Below are positions 51,549-61,137 of a stretch of 64,000 bases of DNA, one piece after another. The notes beneath the pieces are model-generated. The model made no database searches. It had not been told where the DNA came from and worked only from the letters and a program-made list of their open reading frames with translations. The stretch is from JAVBMU01 sp031552185 (GTDB taxonomy: Bacteria > Actinomycetota > Actinomycetes > Actinomycetales > Cellulomonadaceae). A program made the translations under genes and the position numbers. Within the stretch, counting starts at the first letter, position 1. Each line of letters begins with the position of its first letter. Location of the stretch: contig JAVBMU010000076.1 of assembly GCA_031552185.1 (NCBI GenBank), positions 1 to 64,000 of the forward strand, in the 5' to 3' direction.

Positions 51549-53840
51549 CTATGGCTCACCCGGGCCCGGGCCCGGTCGCGGCGGCCACCCGCCGCCGCCC
51601 CCGCCGCCCGGATCCGGGATCACGGGCTTCGGGTCGGGTCCTCGGGAGACCGTCACCGACACCATCGTGCCGGCCTTGACGGCCGTGCCCGGGCCCGGGA
51701 GCACCTGGGCCACCAGGCCCCGCTCCACGGTGTCGGAGTACGACATTGTCGGCAGCACGCGCAGGCCGAGCGCCCGCAGTTTGGCGCGCGCCTCCTCGAA
51801 CGGGACGCCGACGATGTCGCCGGGAATCGTCACCGTCTCCGGCGCCTGGGTCGGCGGCGGGGTGGTGGTCTCGACCGGCGGCTTGGGCGTGTACGTCGGC
51901 TTCGGCGGACGGTAGGGCGGGAATTCGCGCACGGGCATCCCGGCGCTGATCTTCTTCATGTACTTCGTCCAGGCCTCCACCGGCCAGGAGGAACCCGTGA
52001 TCTGCCGCCAGCCGCCGAATGGGCTGATCTCCGCCTCGCCGCCCTTGTCGTCCGACTGGTACAGCCCGACGACGGTCGCGACCTGCGGGGTAAAGCCGGC
52101 GAACCAGGCCGACTTGTTCCCGTTCGAGGTACCGGTCTTGCCGGCGACCGGCCGGTCGAGGGCCCGGGCCTCCTTGCCCGACCCCTTCTCGACCACCTGC
52201 GTCATCGCGTAGGTCACCTTGGCCATCACATCGGGCTCGACCACCCGGGTACGGGTGCTCGGCGCCTGATAAACCAGGGTGCCGTCGGCGAGCATCACCT
52301 TCGAGACGATGTGCGGCGTTGACTTGTACCCCTGGGCGGCGAGCGTCGCGTAGGCGTTGGCGAGTTCATAGGCGGAGACGCTCGTGACGCCGAGCACGTT
52401 CGACAGCACGGGGTCCACCGTGGTGGTGATCCCCACCCGCTCGGCGACGTCCGCCGTCGTCTCCGGGCCGATGTCGTCATTGACCTGGGCGTAGACGGTG
52501 TTCACCGAATCCTGGGTGGCCCGGATCAGGTTGATTCGGCCGAACGACTGATTGCCGAAGTTCGTCACCTTCCAACTCTTGATCGTCATCCGACTCGGCG
52601 CGTTGAAGTCCGTGGTCAGGTCGATCTCGCCCTTCTCCAGCGCCCCGATCAACGTGAACGGCTTGAAGGTGGAGCCGCCCTGTGCCCTCCCCTGCTTCGC
52701 CGTATTGAAAGCGCTGACGAGGTAGTCGTGGCCGCCGTAGATCGCCTTGACGGCCCCGCTCTCCGGGTCGATCGAGACCAGCGACGCGCGGAGTTTGTCG
52801 GACGGTGCCGGCTTGGCGAATTGCAGCGCCTCCATCGACTCCACCGCCGCCTGCTGCCAGGCGGGGTCGATCGTCGTCTGGATCGTGTACCCCTTCTTCG
52901 CGATGTCGTCCGCGCTGATGCCCGTGTGCAGGTCCGGGTCGGTGAGTTCCGCCTTGACCATCTCCACGAGGTAGCCGACCTGCCCCCGCAGCCGGTCGCT
53001 GCGGCTCTCGTCGATCGTCTTGGGGAACTTCGCCTCGGCCAACTGCGCCGCGGTGATGTAGCCGTCCTCCGCCATCGCATTGATGGTCCGCTCCCAGCGG
53101 ACCTTTGCGATCTCGGGACTCTTCGCCGGATCCCACCGGTAAGGGGACGGGACGATGCCGGCGAGCAGCGCCGCCTCAGAGGGCGTGAGAGTCTGCGCGG
53201 ACTTTCCGAAATAGGACTTCGAAGCTGCCTCGATGCCCCAGGATCCACGGCCCCAGAAGATGGTGTTGAGGTAGTTCTCGAGAATTTCCTCCTTGGACTG
53301 CTTCTGGCTGATCTTCATGGCGAGGATCGCCTCGCGGAACTTGCCCGCGTAGGACTTGGTCTCGCCGACGTAGTACCGCTCGACGTACTGCTGGGTCAGG
53401 GTCGATGCTCCCTGCCTATTGCCGCCCTTCACGTTGTTCACAGCGGCCCGGAGGATGCCCTTGGGATCCACGCCCCGGTTCGTCCAGAACGTGCGGTCCT
53501 CGGACGCGACGACGGCATTGCCGACGTACTCGGGCAACTGATCCAACTCGACCAGGGTGCGGTTCTCCGATGCCAGGGTGACCATCGGCTTGCCGTTGGC
53601 GTAGGTCACCGTGGTCGTCTCCGGCAAAAACTTGTGGACGTCGGGGATCGTCGTGCTGACGTAGGCGGCCGTGAACACGCCCGCCGTGATGCCCACCACC
53701 AGGAGACCGGCGCCGACGACGATGCGCCAGGACGGCAGCCAGCGTCGGACACTGCCGACACGGGATCGCGGGTAGTTGAAGAAGCGTCGCCGCTCCCCCG
53801 CCGCCGGATACCGACGGCTGCGCCTCCTGGAACTCGCCAC
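51549..53840 (-). CDS. class A penicillin-binding protein (PonA type) with PASTA domain
   Basis: A 763-residue bifunctional peptidoglycan synthase. Cytoplasmic basic N-terminus, one membrane helix (IVVGAGLLVVGITAGVFTAAYV), a GT51 glycosyltransferase domain with ASEDRTFWTNRGVDPKGI, QGASTLTQQYVERYY and NTIFWGRGSWGIEAAS, and a transpeptidase domain with the nucleophile in GGSTFKPF, SVN and KTGTSNG. A Pro-rich linker leads to one PASTA domain (about 675-740) and a Gly/Pro tail. It polymerises and cross-links the wall. It follows the rpsF leader in the same direction. Confidence 0.94.
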   Translation of the reverse strand: MASSRRRSRRYPAAGERRRFFNYPRSRVGSVRRWLPSWRIVVGAGLLVVGITAGVFTAAYVSTTIPDVHKFLPETTTVTYANGKPMVTLASENRTLVELDQLPEYVGNAVVASEDRTFWTNRGVDPKGILRAAVNNVKGGNRQGASTLTQQYVERYYVGETKSYAGKFREAILAMKISQKQSKEEILENYLNTIFWGRGSWGIEAASKSYFGKSAQTLTPSEAALLAGIVPSPYRWDPAKSPEIAKVRWERTINAMAEDGYITAAQLAEAKFPKTIDESRSDRLRGQVGYLVEMVKAELTDPDLHTGISADDIAKKGYTIQTTIDPAWQQAAVESMEALQFAKPAPSDKLRASLVSIDPESGAVKAIYGGHDYLVSAFNTAKQGRAQGGSTFKPFTLIGALEKGEIDLTTDFNAPSRMTIKSWKVTNFGNQSFGRINLIRATQDSVNTVYAQVNDDIGPETTADVAERVGITTTVDPVLSNVLGVTSVSAYELANAYATLAAQGYKSTPHIVSKVMLADGTLVYQAPSTRTRVVEPDVMAKVTYAMTQVVEKGSGKEARALDRPVAGKTGTSNGNKSAWFAGFTPQVATVVGLYQSDDKGGEAEISPFGGWRQITGSSWPVEAWTKYMKKISAGMPVREFPPYRPPKPTYTPKPPVETTTPPPTQAPETVTIPGDIVGVPFEEARAKLRALGLRVLPTMSYSDTVERGLVAQVLPGPGTAVKAGTMVSVTVSRGPDPKPVIPDPGGGGGGGWPPRPGPGPGEP

Positions 53841-54101
53841 GCCTCAAGCCTTCCCTAGGGAACGCTCCCCGTCGGGAGCGTGCCGAGCCTGACCCGCGCG
53901 GCCACTCCCGACCTCGGGAGCGTCACCTGCGTCAGGGCCGGTCGGACCGGTCAACAGAAACTCTAGAGCTTCACCCGGATGAAGCAAGGCTGGGTAGGCC
54001 CATCGCGGGGAACCCTCCCCACGTCCCTGCCGTGGCTCCCACACTCCTTCACATTCGGGCCCGCGAGCCGGTCTTGCACCATCGAGCGATCCAACCTATG
54101 G

Positions 54102-54128
54102 TTCGATGTATCGAGTCGATACATCGAA
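54102..54128. promoter_or_regulatory. 27-bp palindrome, probable PadR operator
   Basis: Two 13-bp arms (TTCGATGTATCGA and its complement) flank one central base. It contains ATGTAT...ATACAT, the outer motif typical of PadR-family operators. It lies in the 429-bp divergent region between the PBP gene and padR, 142 bases before the padR ATG, and suggests autoregulation and control of ino1. The rest of 53841-54269 contains only short hairpins (for example CGCTCCC/GGGAGCG near 53868-53880). Confidence 0.7.
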
Positions 54129-54269
54129 TCGACATCCAACCCAGTCACCGTCGAGCCCGGCGGGGACGGCAACACGTGCTGAACCTCGTCATCGTGCCGA
54201 CCATCGAGACTGTATGTCCTGGTGGACCGCATGGTGGCGATCGGACCCCGGGAGAGGAGGATGCGGGCC

Positions 54270-54935
54270 ATGCGCAGCAGGACAAGTGTCTTGGAAACCG
54301 CCATCCTAGGACTCCTCAACGCATCCCCGCTCCACGGCTACGAGTTGCGCAAACGGCTCAATCTGCTGCTCGGCTCCTTCCGGGCGTTATCCTACGGCTC
54401 GCTCTACCCGGCGCTGAAGGGAATGGCTCAGCGCGGCCTGATCACCGGGGCGGAAGCGAGCACCGGTGACCCGGCGCTGCACCCTCCCTTGTCCGGGAAG
54501 CGCGCGCGGATCGTGTACGAACTCACCGCCGAGGGCAAGGAACACCTGCACACCGAATTGTCGTCGGCGGGTCCCGCGGCCTGGGAGGACGACAGCTTCG
54601 ATGTCCGGTTCGCGCTGTTCGGGCAGACCGACGCCGAGACCCGGCTCCGAATTCTCGAAGGCCGACGGTCCCGGCTCACCGAGCGGTTGGAATTGTTCCG
54701 CGAGTCCATGACCCGGACCCGCGAGCGGTTGGACGAGTACACCCTCGAACTGCACCGGCACGGATTGGAGCAGGTCGAACGCGAGGTGCGTTGGCTCGAC
54801 GGCCTCATCACCACCGAGCGAGGCCGCGCCTTCGGGCGCGACCGCGCCCGTCCCGGCAGCACTGCGCCACCCGGCGCGTCCCCTTCGCTGAACGCCGAGG
54901 ACGCCCCGCGTCCCGGCATTGATCTCCAGGAGTAG
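54270..54935 (+). CDS. PadR-family transcriptional regulator
   Basis: A 221-residue repressor. The winged helix is SVLETAILGLLNASPLHGYELRKRL followed by YGSLYPALKGMAQRGLIT, with a wing RIVYELTAEGKEHL. The C-terminal part is a long coiled-coil dimerisation region (ESMTRTRERLDEYTLELHRHG). The ATG at 54270 is chosen because GGAGAGGAGG ends nine bases upstream; the ATG at 54261 directly abuts it. It is two bases before ino1, an association also seen in mycobacteria. Confidence 0.9.
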   Translation: MRSRTSVLETAILGLLNASPLHGYELRKRLNLLLGSFRALSYGSLYPALKGMAQRGLITGAEASTGDPALHPPLSGKRARIVYELTAEGKEHLHTELSSAGPAAWEDDSFDVRFALFGQTDAETRLRILEGRRSRLTERLELFRESMTRTRERLDEYTLELHRHGLEQVEREVRWLDGLITTERGRAFGRDRARPGSTAPPGASPSLNAEDAPRPGIDLQE

Positions 54936-54937
54936 GA

Positions 54938-56017
54938 ATGTCCTCCATTCGCGTTGCGATCGTTGGCGTGGGTAACTGCGCGTCGTCGCTGGTCCAGGGC
55001 GTGCACTATTACCGTGACGCCGACCCGGCCGGAACCGTCCCCGGCCTCATGCACGTCCAGTTCGGCGAGTACCACGTCTCGGCGCTGGAGTTCGTCGCCG
55101 CCTTCGACGTCGACGCGAAGAAGGTCGGTTTCGACCTCTCCGAGGCCATTGCGGCCTCGGAGAACAACACGATCAAGATCTGCGACGTGCCGCCGACCGG
55201 CGTCATCGTGCAGCGCGGCCACACCTTCGACGGGCTCGGCGAGTACTACTCGGCCACCATCGAGGAGTCCGACACCCAGCCGGTCGACATCGTCCAGGCG
55301 CTCAAGGACGCACGGGTCGACGTCCTGGTGTCCTACCTGCCGGTCGGGTCCGAGGACGCGGACAAGTTCTACGCCCAGTGCGCCATCGACGCCGGGGTGG
55401 CGTTCGTCAACGCGCTGCCCGTGTTCATCGCCTCGGACCCGGTGTGGGCCAAGAAGTTCGAGGACGCCGGCGTGCCGATCGTCGGCGACGACATCAAGTC
55501 CCAGGTCGGGGCCACCATCACGCACCGCGTGCTGGCCCGCCTCTTCGAGGACCGGGGTGTCATCCTGGACCGGACGTACCAGCTCAATGTCGGCGGCAAC
55601 ATGGACTTCAAGAACATGCTGCAGCGCTCGCGGCTGGAGTCGAAGAAGATCTCCAAGACCCAGGCCGTCACCTCGAACCTGGACCACGAGATCGGCGACC
55701 GCAACGTGCACATCGGCCCGTCCGACTACGTCGCGTGGCTCGACGACCGCAAGTGGGCGTACGTGCGGCTCGAGGGCCGCGCGTTCGGCGAGGTGCCGTT
55801 GAACCTGGAGTACAAGCTCGAGGTGTGGGACTCGCCGAACTCGGCCGGGATCATCATCGACGCCATCCGCGCCGCGAAGATCGCCAAGGACCGCGGCATC
55901 GGCGGCCCGATCCTGTCCGCGTCGACGTACTTCATGAAGTCCCCGCCCGTGCAGATGGAGGACACCGCCGGGCGGGCGCAGTTGGAGGCCTTCATCCGCG
56001 GCGAGGCCGAGCGCTGA
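54938..56017 (+). CDS. ino1: myo-inositol-1-phosphate synthase
   Basis: A 359-residue NAD-dependent enzyme converting glucose 6-phosphate to inositol 1-phosphate, the source of phosphatidylinositol and mycothiol. The NAD motif is VAIVGVGNCASSLVQG, followed by GVIVQRGHTFDGLG, SYLPVGSEDADKFYA and NVGGNMDFKNMLQ (catalytic lysine region) and KLEVWDSPNSAGIIIDA. This is the short actinobacterial type. AGGAGTAGG precedes the ATG. Transcribed with padR. Confidence 0.96.
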   Translation: MSSIRVAIVGVGNCASSLVQGVHYYRDADPAGTVPGLMHVQFGEYHVSALEFVAAFDVDAKKVGFDLSEAIAASENNTIKICDVPPTGVIVQRGHTFDGLGEYYSATIEESDTQPVDIVQALKDARVDVLVSYLPVGSEDADKFYAQCAIDAGVAFVNALPVFIASDPVWAKKFEDAGVPIVGDDIKSQVGATITHRVLARLFEDRGVILDRTYQLNVGGNMDFKNMLQRSRLESKKISKTQAVTSNLDHEIGDRNVHIGPSDYVAWLDDRKWAYVRLEGRAFGEVPLNLEYKLEVWDSPNSAGIIIDAIRAAKIAKDRGIGGPILSASTYFMKSPPVQMEDTAGRAQLEAFIRGEAER

Positions 56018-56045
56018 GTCCGGCCTGACGTTCGCAACGAGTTGC

Positions 56046-56083
56046 CCGTGGGGCGCGCCTGCTTCGGCCGGCGCGCCCCACGG
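56046..56083. terminator. 14-bp hairpin terminator between ino1 and the lipoprotein gene
   Basis: CCGTGGGGCGCGCC (56046-56059) pairs perfectly with 56070-56083 around a 10-nt loop, between convergent genes. Confidence 0.85.
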
Positions 56084-56088
56084 TCGTA

Positions 56089-56544
56089 TCACTCCCGGAC
56101 GGTGATCGTCTGCTCGACCGGACCGGAATCCAGCGCCGGCGCTTGATCACAGGGGATGTCCGTCACCGTCGACGTCGGCTCGACGCCCCCGGTCACCCGG
56201 TACTGGACGCACATCCGCACCCGGTAGTCGGCGTAGGAAAGCCCGCCACCGGCCTCCCCCTTCGTCACCAGGAGAATGTCGATCACCGCGTCCTCGCCGT
56301 CGAGCGCGGGTTCGCCCACGGCCACCAGATCTCCCGTGGGCAGCACCCGGCCGAGGGATTCGAGCAGTTCCCGGCCCGAGCGGCCGGTCGAGGCGCCCTG
56401 GAATCGGACGCGCATTCCCTCCGCACTCTCCCGGGCGGCATCGATTGCACGGGACTTGGCGATGTCGTCCGAGTCGGCACAGCCGGCGGTCGCGAGCACC
56501 AGGAGCAGTGCAGTCGCGACGCCCCGGCCGGCCATCGGGAGCAC
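56089..56544 (-). CDS. putative lipoprotein
   Basis: A 151-residue exported protein with a lipobox LATAGC (signal MAGRGVATALLLVLATAGC). The mature part has no recognised domain; a pair of cysteines (RMCVQYRVT and TDIPCDQAP) may form a disulfide. The GTG at 56544 overlaps the stop of the upstream 1337-residue gene (TAGTG), while an ATG at 56535 is the other plausible start. Co-transcription with the transglycosylase/SGNH protein suggests a role at the cell envelope. Confidence 0.7.
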   Translation of the reverse strand: MLPMAGRGVATALLLVLATAGCADSDDIAKSRAIDAARESAEGMRVRFQGASTGRSGRELLESLGRVLPTGDLVAVGEPALDGEDAVIDILLVTKGEAGGGLSYADYRVRMCVQYRVTGGVEPTSTVTDIPCDQAPALDSGPVEQTITVRE

Positions 56545-59500
56545 TACAGCCCCATCTTCCGCAAGGTCGCGTTCATGGCGACGGCGTAGTTGACGTAGCC
56601 CTCGATCTTGGGGTGGAAGGATTGCTGGGAGACGGCCAGGAGGGCGGGGTCGTCCCCAGGCGTCTTGTCGAGGACGATGCCGTGAATGGTCGCTGGGCTA
56701 CCACAGACGCCCATGCCGGCGAAGGCGCTGGTCGGGTTGGAGAACCAGGCGTAGGTCTTGCCCGCGGCGGTATTGGCGCGAGCCACCGCTGCCGCCATGT
56801 GGGTGTCCAGCAGCGCCGACATCTCGTTGAGCCAGGGGGTCTCCTCGGTGCCGAGCCCGACGATGCATTGGCCGCCCCGTTCGAACAGCTTCGGGTACCC
56901 CATCAGGAGCACCTTGGCGTTCGGTGCCTGGCGGTGGATCTCCCGGAGAACGGTCACGATGGAGATCTCGACCTTTCCCTTGATGAGGGCCGGGACTTCC
57001 ACCCCGGCCTTCTCCGAACTGCCGTCGAGTTTCGCGTCCTGACACTTGACGAGACCGGCCTTGATGATGCATTCCTCAAGGACATCGGCGAACCGTGCAT
57101 CGTTGCCGCCGACCGACAAGGTCACCAATGTGGTGTTCTCGTCGAGGAATCCCTTGTCGAGTTGGGACAGCTCACCGAACTGGGAATGCGACGGACCGCC
57201 GTTCTCACCCCAGGCGTTCGCCGGTTTGGCGCCGGTCTCGATGTAGAACGGCAGGAGGTGCTCGGTCTCGGCCCCCGAACAGGCGAGGAGATGATGCTCG
57301 ACCTCGGGGCCGTAGGCGTCGCTCAGGGCGCCGATGCTCGCGGTCGTGCCGGCGATCCGACCCTGGCGGGACCAGGTGTACGGGGAGCGGTGACAAGCAT
57401 TGCGGGCAGCCTTGTTGCCGCCGTTGTTGTCGGTCTCGGGGTAGTAGTCCGCGCCGCCACCGCCGGACCCGCCCTCGCCGGCGGAATAGGAGTCGCCGAG
57501 CGACACCACGATGTTCTTCGGCTTGGCCGCCAGCGGCTGGAAGGCGACCGCGTCCCAGGCGATGTCCTCGTTCTCGATCGGCGTCCCCCCATCGTCGCCG
57601 TCGTAGGTCGTCGACAGGAGCCGGACCTTGGGCGTCCCGGCGAACTTGAACGAACCCAGCGAGACCCACTTGTTCGTCCCGATCCGCTGCAGCAGGACCC
57701 GGGTCTTCTTTCCATTGCCGAGGTCGACCTCGTAGCGGGCCTGCTGGGTGTGCGCGCCGTGATCGGGGATGTGGACGAACACCCGGGCCCACTGGTTCAG
57801 GGTGCGATTCAGCGTCCAGGTGCCCGTAATGGTCATGGAGCCGCCGCGGAGGTCGGCGGTCCGGGTGTGGGTGTACCAGAAATGGCCCGAGAAGCCGGCA
57901 CCGAGTTGGTGCAGGTCGATCTTGCCGGGGTAGTTGCCCTGGCCGTCCTGGGCGAAGCTCAGTGCGAACGTGCCCTGATTGGTGACCGGTCTGGCGCACC
58001 CGGGCCGAACGATCGGCGTCGCATCGGGTTGGTCATCGATGACCAGCGCACCGGCGGGCAGCCCGGTTCTGGTGCAGTTCGGCGCGTATGCGGTGCCGTC
58101 GGCCTGGTACTCGTAGCCCTCGACGAACCGCAGGAGTTCGTTTCCGCAGCTCTGCGCGCAGTCCGGTTTCCAGGTGTTTGCCTTGTTGTACCAGCACTTG
58201 AGGTCGTAGAGACCGGCCGCGTTCCGGTGGGCGCACGGCCCGGCCGGCTCCAGGATCACTTCCGACGCGAGCGGAGGATACTTGGCGCCGGGCACGCACT
58301 GGTTCGAGGCGTCGCAGAACTGGGTGACCGGCGGCTTGACCGTCGAGCGATTCGCCGCGGTGGTCCACCACGCCGGGCGGAAGCCCGCCACCAGGTTCCC
58401 CGGCGATTCAAGGATTTCCACCGGGTAGGCCGCCCAGCCCATGACCTTCTCCGGATACGGCCACTTTTGCGGGGTGCGGGCGTCCTCGTTCCCGGGCACA
58501 TCCCGGAATGCTGCCCGGTTGGCTGGGTACTTCGGGTTCACCGGGTTGTTGAGCCAGCCCAAGCCCCACGCACCCGAGTTCTTCACGGTCTCCGACTGGG
58601 GATGGAACCCCGAGTTGTAGGCCCACACCGCGAAGAACCAGTTCTCCGGCTTGGCGGGGTCCCCATTGTTGATGGTCGCGCCGGCGGCGCGGGTCTCGTT
58701 CCACTTGGCCTGCAGGACCCGCAGCCCCGCCGCAACGTTCGCCGCGAAGTCGAGGGCGACCGCACGCTGCGAGTTGTACGGCAGCGCGACCTCGCCCTCC
58801 TTCGTTCGACCGGCCAGCCGCATGCCGTCGGTGAGTTGGGTGACTCCGTAGCCGCAATCGGCCTTGGTGAAGTCGATGTTCCAGTCGTTGTCGGTCCGCG
58901 TGTCATAGACCGCCAGGCCGTAGTAGTTGCCAATCAGAGGATTGCCCGTGACCCCCGGCACCACACTGCCCGGCGCCTGCCACATGTTCGACTCCTGGGC
59001 GATGACGCCGAGCATCACCTGCGCCGGCACCTTGCCGCCCCCGCTCAAAGGAATGGAGGGGAACAGCCCCTGGGGCGTGTAGGCGGGCATGCCCAGGTTC
59101 TTCCAGTTCGCGGGCCGCGACGTCTTCAACACGCCGCGAACCGCCTGGTCGACCGCCCACTCCACCTGCCGCGGCTTGGGCTGCATCACCTGATTGCGCG
59201 GGTCGTTGCGCGGCACCGAGCAATACCGTTCGGCCTCGACCGGGTTCGTCGGCGAACCGGCGGCTACCTGCGCGGCGGCCGGCGCCGCTGCGGCCGAATC
59301 CGGCTTCGCCGCCCGCAACGCCGGATGCGGCTCGGCCTCGGCGACGCTCGCGCCGGCGGCGGGTGTGGTCACCAACGAGATCTTTTTCCCGGTCGCGGTG
59401 ACCCGGGCGGAGATGGCGACCGGACGCTCCAACTGCGTCGGATCCGCGCCGGCGTCCGCCGCCGGCAGGCCCGCCACACTCACCCGGTCGATCACCAGGG

Positions 59501-60557
59501 CGCCGCCCGTGGACACGGACACGTCGGTCGTTGCGCTCGTGAGCATCGTGACTGCCGCGGGCGACCGCCCCGCCGTCGCCTGGGCCGTCCCCGTCACGTA
59601 CACCCGGCGGGCGCCGTCGGCCGCCAGCCCCACTCGGTCCAGCCTGCCCGTGGCCACCAGGGCCGCCTGCTGCCGCTCGAATCCGCCGCCGGCGGGGGCC
59701 ACCCGCCGCACCTCGGCCTTATCGCCGGCGCGGTCCAGGAAGACGACGCCGCCGTCCCGGTCGGCGGTCAGGGCGAACGGCGTCGCCTTGCCGGTCGCGA
59801 TGATCCGCCGCTGCCCGCGGGCATCGAGAGACACCACAGCGTTCGCGTCGGCCGCGACCAGGCCCGACGTCGTCGGCACCACCGAGGTCAACTCGCCGGG
59901 CACCTCGATCGCCGGCAGGACCCGGCCGGTTTTCGCGTCGATACGCACGACCCGGGTCGCGCCGCCGTCGCCATCGTCCTTGAACTGCGTGACCACCGCG
60001 GTGGCGCCCGCTCCGCACGACGGCGAGAAATACGCCAGCGTGCTCGTCAAGGGCAGCTTCGTCACCTTGCCGTCGGCCAGCCGGACCGTCGCGACGAAGC
60101 CGCCGCGGTCGAAGAGGTCGCCGGAGTTCGTCGCCGTCCGCGGCGCGTACGTCGCCACGATCGTCGACTTGTCCCCCGTCAGACAGGCGTTCCCAATCCA
60201 CGCGTCGGCCTCGACGCCGGGCTCGGCCAACGTCGCCAACGTCGTCCACGCGTACCCGTCCCGCTCCCGCGCTGCCAGGACATGGAGCCCGGCGCCGTCG
60301 CCCGACGTCGTCCACGCCACATCCGTCGAGGTTGCGTATCTCGGCCCCAGGACCGCGCGTCGATCCCGCTCGGCCACCCGGTCGGCACCTCGCTTGAGAC
60401 CGGGCACCGGGGTCGACGCCGCCGGCGCGGCGTCCACGGTTGGGCTGTCGCCCGGCGAGCTACGGCCCGCCGGCGCGGCGCCGGCGAGCGGCGCGGCGAC
60501 GACGCTGATCATCGCCGCCGCCCCCACGATTGCTGCCACGCTATGACTGGATCTCAC
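56544..60557 (-). CDS. secreted multidomain transglycosylase-like / SGNH hydrolase
   Basis: A 1337-residue exported protein. After the signal peptide (AAIVGAAAMISVVAAPLAGAA) comes a repetitive beta-propeller-like region (about 60-430). A lysozyme-like lytic transglycosylase domain follows (VMLGVIAQESNMWQAPG, GNYYGLAVYD, CGYGVTQLTDGMR). Next is a golvesin-like carbohydrate-binding domain (GFSGHFWYTHTRTADL to IAWDAVAFQPL). Last is a C-terminal SGNH esterase domain with GDSYSAGEGG, GND in SVGGNDARF and the late His in HPKIEGYV. The GTG at 60557 is preferred, placing the signal peptide at the N-terminus with AGAGAGGA-type sequence upstream. It may cut and deacylate wall glycans. The combination is unusual. 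Confidence 0.75.
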   Translation of the reverse strand: MRSSHSVAAIVGAAAMISVVAAPLAGAAPAGRSSPGDSPTVDAAPAASTPVPGLKRGADRVAERDRRAVLGPRYATSTDVAWTTSGDGAGLHVLAARERDGYAWTTLATLAEPGVEADAWIGNACLTGDKSTIVATYAPRTATNSGDLFDRGGFVATVRLADGKVTKLPLTSTLAYFSPSCGAGATAVVTQFKDDGDGGATRVVRIDAKTGRVLPAIEVPGELTSVVPTTSGLVAADANAVVSLDARGQRRIIATGKATPFALTADRDGGVVFLDRAGDKAEVRRVAPAGGGFERQQAALVATGRLDRVGLAADGARRVYVTGTAQATAGRSPAAVTMLTSATTDVSVSTGGALVIDRVSVAGLPAADAGADPTQLERPVAISARVTATGKKISLVTTPAAGASVAEAEPHPALRAAKPDSAAAAPAAAQVAAGSPTNPVEAERYCSVPRNDPRNQVMQPKPRQVEWAVDQAVRGVLKTSRPANWKNLGMPAYTPQGLFPSIPLSGGGKVPAQVMLGVIAQESNMWQAPGSVVPGVTGNPLIGNYYGLAVYDTRTDNDWNIDFTKADCGYGVTQLTDGMRLAGRTKEGEVALPYNSQRAVALDFAANVAAGLRVLQAKWNETRAAGATINNGDPAKPENWFFAVWAYNSGFHPQSETVKNSGAWGLGWLNNPVNPKYPANRAAFRDVPGNEDARTPQKWPYPEKVMGWAAYPVEILESPGNLVAGFRPAWWTTAANRSTVKPPVTQFCDASNQCVPGAKYPPLASEVILEPAGPCAHRNAAGLYDLKCWYNKANTWKPDCAQSCGNELLRFVEGYEYQADGTAYAPNCTRTGLPAGALVIDDQPDATPIVRPGCARPVTNQGTFALSFAQDGQGNYPGKIDLHQLGAGFSGHFWYTHTRTADLRGGSMTITGTWTLNRTLNQWARVFVHIPDHGAHTQQARYEVDLGNGKKTRVLLQRIGTNKWVSLGSFKFAGTPKVRLLSTTYDGDDGGTPIENEDIAWDAVAFQPLAAKPKNIVVSLGDSYSAGEGGSGGGGADYYPETDNNGGNKAARNACHRSPYTWSRQGRIAGTTASIGALSDAYGPEVEHHLLACSGAETEHLLPFYIETGAKPANAWGENGGPSHSQFGELSQLDKGFLDENTTLVTLSVGGNDARFADVLEECIIKAGLVKCQDAKLDGSSEKAGVEVPALIKGKVEISIVTVLREIHRQAPNAKVLLMGYPKLFERGGQCIVGLGTEETPWLNEMSALLDTHMAAAVARANTAAGKTYAWFSNPTSAFAGMGVCGSPATIHGIVLDKTPGDDPALLAVSQQSFHPKIEGYVNYAVAMNATLRKMGL

Positions 60558-61137
60558 CTTCGCACGTCCTCTCTGGTCTTCTCCGGTTCTTTTCCCGGCC
60601 AAACCGGCCCAGCCGATCGGCGCTCGCGGACGATCTGCTGAAATCCAGCGATGGCGCCAATCTCGGCCCACGTTAGACCAAACCAGCCGGCAGCGGTCGT
60701 TATCCACACGTCGGATGTATCGCTTTCGCAATCTCGGGAGCGCGCCGTCGGGCGTCGAACGAGACCAGCCAGCAGATCGACAACATCCGGCGCTGCATCG
60801 AACTCGCCGGCGGCCCGGGCAACGGCGAGATCTCGCCCACCACCACGGGCCTTGCCAAGGCGGCGCACTCGCTGCGCAGAAGTCCTCCGCCGGCCTGCAC
60901 GACCGCGTCGCCCTGTCCGGTGGCCCGGAGACCGAGCATTACGAGATCGCCTCGTACACCACGCTCCTCGCGGGAGCCGAGGCCCTCGGCATGACCGAGG
61001 TGTGCGACCTGCTCGACTCGAACCTCGCCCAGGAGAAGGAGGCGGCCCGCAAGATCAGCGCCGCCGCCCGCGCCTCCCTCGGGCGCACTGAGCGCCCGGA
61101 CGGGCCGAGCGCATGCGGGCCCGCCCTGGCAGGGCGT
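60558..61137. other. pseudogene-rich gap
   Basis: It contains the promoter region of the secreted protein gene, a DnaA-box-like TTATCCACA at 60700-60708, and remnants of a DUF892 gene and of a zinc alcohol dehydrogenase gene, described separately. No intact gene is seen. Confidence 0.6.
60758..61100 (+). pseudogene. remnant of a YciF/DUF892 ferritin-like stress protein
   Basis: One frame reads NETSQQIDNIRRCIELAGG, resembling the first helix pair of DUF892 proteins. After a frameshift near 60850-60900 another frame reads EHYEIASYTTLLAGAEALG and LLDSNLAQEKEAARKI, the family's signature EHYEIAxYGTL...EEKxAD. The N-terminus is missing. Confidence 0.65.

Noticed and set aside
54102..54128. parS or a recombination site
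   Set aside because: It does not match the parS consensus, no integrase or par gene is near, and the sequence has the motif expected of PadR operators.
56445..60641. 1398-codon open frame on the + strand
   Set aside because: It lies antisense to the secreted transglycosylase/SGNH gene, whose domains and signal peptide are clear; the + frame shows only Arg/Gly/His-rich sequence.
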